A DNA stretch of 64,000 nucleotides from Balanoglossus misakiensis (lineage: Eukaryota > Hemichordata). Positions 62,501 through 64,000 of this stretch are shown here, piece by piece. A program made the translations under genes and the position numbers. The stretch spans positions 7,254,001-7,318,000 of the forward strand of contig CM082594.2 of assembly GCA_040954595.2 (NCBI GenBank), read 5' to 3'. The notes below the pieces were generated by a model. The model had not been told where the DNA came from, did not search any database, and saw only the letters and a program-made list of their open reading frames with translations. Each line of letters begins with the position of its first letter. The stretch's first letter is position 1.

Positions 62501-64000
62501 ATAACCCATGGTTTTTGTCGAAAATCGATGAAATTTTGAAATTCCGGGAAGTCGAAAAATTGTCATTTTTGGACGATTTCCTGAGCTATAACCCATGGTT
62601 TTTGTCGAAAATCGATGAAATTTTGAAATTCCGGGAAGTCGAAAAATTGTCATTTTTGGACGATTTCCTGAGCTATAACCCATGGTTTTTGTCGAAAATC
62701 GATGAAATTTTGAAATTCCGCGAAGTCGAAAAATTGTCATTTTTGGACGATTTCCTGAGCTATAACCCATGGTTTTTGTCGAAAATCGATGAAATTTTGA
62801 AATTCCGGGAAGTCGAAAAATTGTCATTTTTGGACGATTTCCTGAGCTATAACCCATGGTTTTTGTCGAAAATCGATGAAATTTTGAAATTCCGGGAAGT
62901 CGAAAAATTGTCATTTTTGGACGATTTCCTGAGCTATAACCCATGGTTTTTGTCGAAAATCGATGAAATTTTGAAATTCCGCGAAGTCGAAAAATTGTCA
63001 TTTTTGGACGATTTCCTGAGCTATAACCCATGGTTTTTGTCGAAAATCGATGAAATTTTGAAATTCCGGGAAGTCGAAAAATTGTCATTTTTGGACGATT
63101 TCCTGAGCTATAACCCATGGTTTTTGTCGAAAATCGATGAAATTTTGAAATTCCGGGAGGTCGAAAAATTGTCATTTTTGGACGATTTCCTGAGCTATAA
63201 CCCATGGTTTTTGTCAAAAATCGATGAAATTTTGAAATTCCGGGAGGTCGAAAAATTGTCATTTTTGGACGATTTCCTGAGCTATAACCCATGGTTTTTG
63301 TCAAAAATCGATGAAATTTTGAAATTCCGGGAGGTCGAAAAATTTGTCATTTTTGGACGATTTCCTGAGCTATAACCCATGGTTTTTGTCAAAAATCGAT
63401 GAAATTTCGAATTCCGGGAAGTCGAAAAATTTGTCATTTTTGGACGATTTCCTGAGCTATAACCCATGGTTTTTGTCAAAAATCGATGAAATTTCGAATT
63501 CCGGGAAGTCGAAAAATTTGTCATTTTTGGACGATTTCCTGAGCTATAACCCATGGTTTTTGTCGAAAATCGATGAAATTTCGAAATTCCGGGAAGTCGA
63601 GAAATTGTCATTTTTGGACGATTTCCTGAGCTATAACCCATGGTTTTTGTCGAAAATCGATGAAATTTTGAAATTCCGGGAAGTCGAAAAATTGTCATTT
63701 TTGGACGATTTCCTGAGCTATAACCCATGGTTTTTGTCGAAAATCGATGAAATTTTGAAATTCCGGGAAGTCGAAAAATTGTCATTTTTGGACGATTTCC
63801 TGAGCTATAATAACCCATGGTTTTTGTCGAAAATCGATGAAATTTTGAAATTCCGGGAAGTCGAAAAATTGTCATTTTTGGACGATTTCCTGAGCTATAA
63901 CCCATGGTTTTTGTCGAAAATCGATGAAATTTTGAAATTCCGGGAAGTCGAAAAATTGTCATTTTTGGACGATTTCCTGAGCTATAACCCATGGTTTTTG
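59533..64000. repeat. 87-bp satellite array, about 51 units, running off the right edge
   Basis: A tandem unit with landmarks GAGCTATAACCCATGG, TTTTTGTC, AAAATCGATGAAAT, CCGGGA and GTCATTTTTGGACGATTT repeats head to tail. The first five or six units (59533-60060) are diverged, with spacings of 86-89 bp; from 60061 the spacing is 87 bp almost throughout. Variants occur in blocks: GTCAAAAATCG with GGGAGGTC (mainly 60150-61860 and 63160-63340), GTCGAAAATCG with GGGAAGTC (62160-63140 and after 63560), and a type with TTTCGAATTCC and AATTTGTC (about 61862-61960 and 63342-63530). Because 87 is 3 x 29, frames stay open for up to 590 codons on the plus strand and 500 on the minus strand. I treat these as by-products of the period, not as genes. 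Confidence 0.97.

Overview
This is animal nuclear DNA. It carries six split genes with canonical GT-AG introns, polyadenylation hexamers, TTAGGG-type telomere-like repeats and a large satellite array. Intron sizes, the protein family members present and the frequent ACATGTA-type words suggest a marine invertebrate (an invertebrate deuterostome or a lophotrochozoan); the sequence alone does not fix the species. Exon boundaries were read by eye from splice sites, conserved protein families and continuity of reading phase.

Layout. Positions 1-1620 hold no recognisable gene. COA3 (cytochrome c oxidase assembly factor, 1661-2631, +) faces MCM6 (replicative helicase subunit, 3518-9844, -) tail to tail. 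MCM6 diverges from a cytosolic cognate Hsp70 gene (HSPA8 type, 12553-16955, +) whose promoter has a perfect heat-shock element and whose first exon is probably non-coding. Next come an SLC5 sodium-coupled transporter of the SLC5A8/A12/A6 branch (18458-24535, +), dUTPase (26024-27424, +) and a complete class V myosin (28477-57107, +; 35 coding exons, 9.6-kb first intron). From about 59533 to the right edge lies an 87-bp tandem satellite of about 51 units that continues beyond the window.

The genes are housekeeping genes, not an operon or a cluster for one pathway. Some share control logic. MCM6 and dUTPase, both S-phase genes, each have an E2F-type site just upstream of the start codon. COA3 has an NRF1-type site, as expected for a nuclear gene for a mitochondrial protein. 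Myosin V has a TCTCGCGAGA box.

The least ordinary features are: (1) two short, phase-neutral candidate cassette exons in the myosin V cargo-binding domain, each starting like the exon that follows it; (2) a 232-bp MITE with an 8-bp target duplication whose arms carry inverted TTAGGG arrays; (3) the 87-bp satellite, whose period is a multiple of three and which is open on both strands, with a 17-unit higher-order spacing; and (4) several foldback elements and recent tandem duplications concentrated in the introns of the SLC5 and myosin genes.
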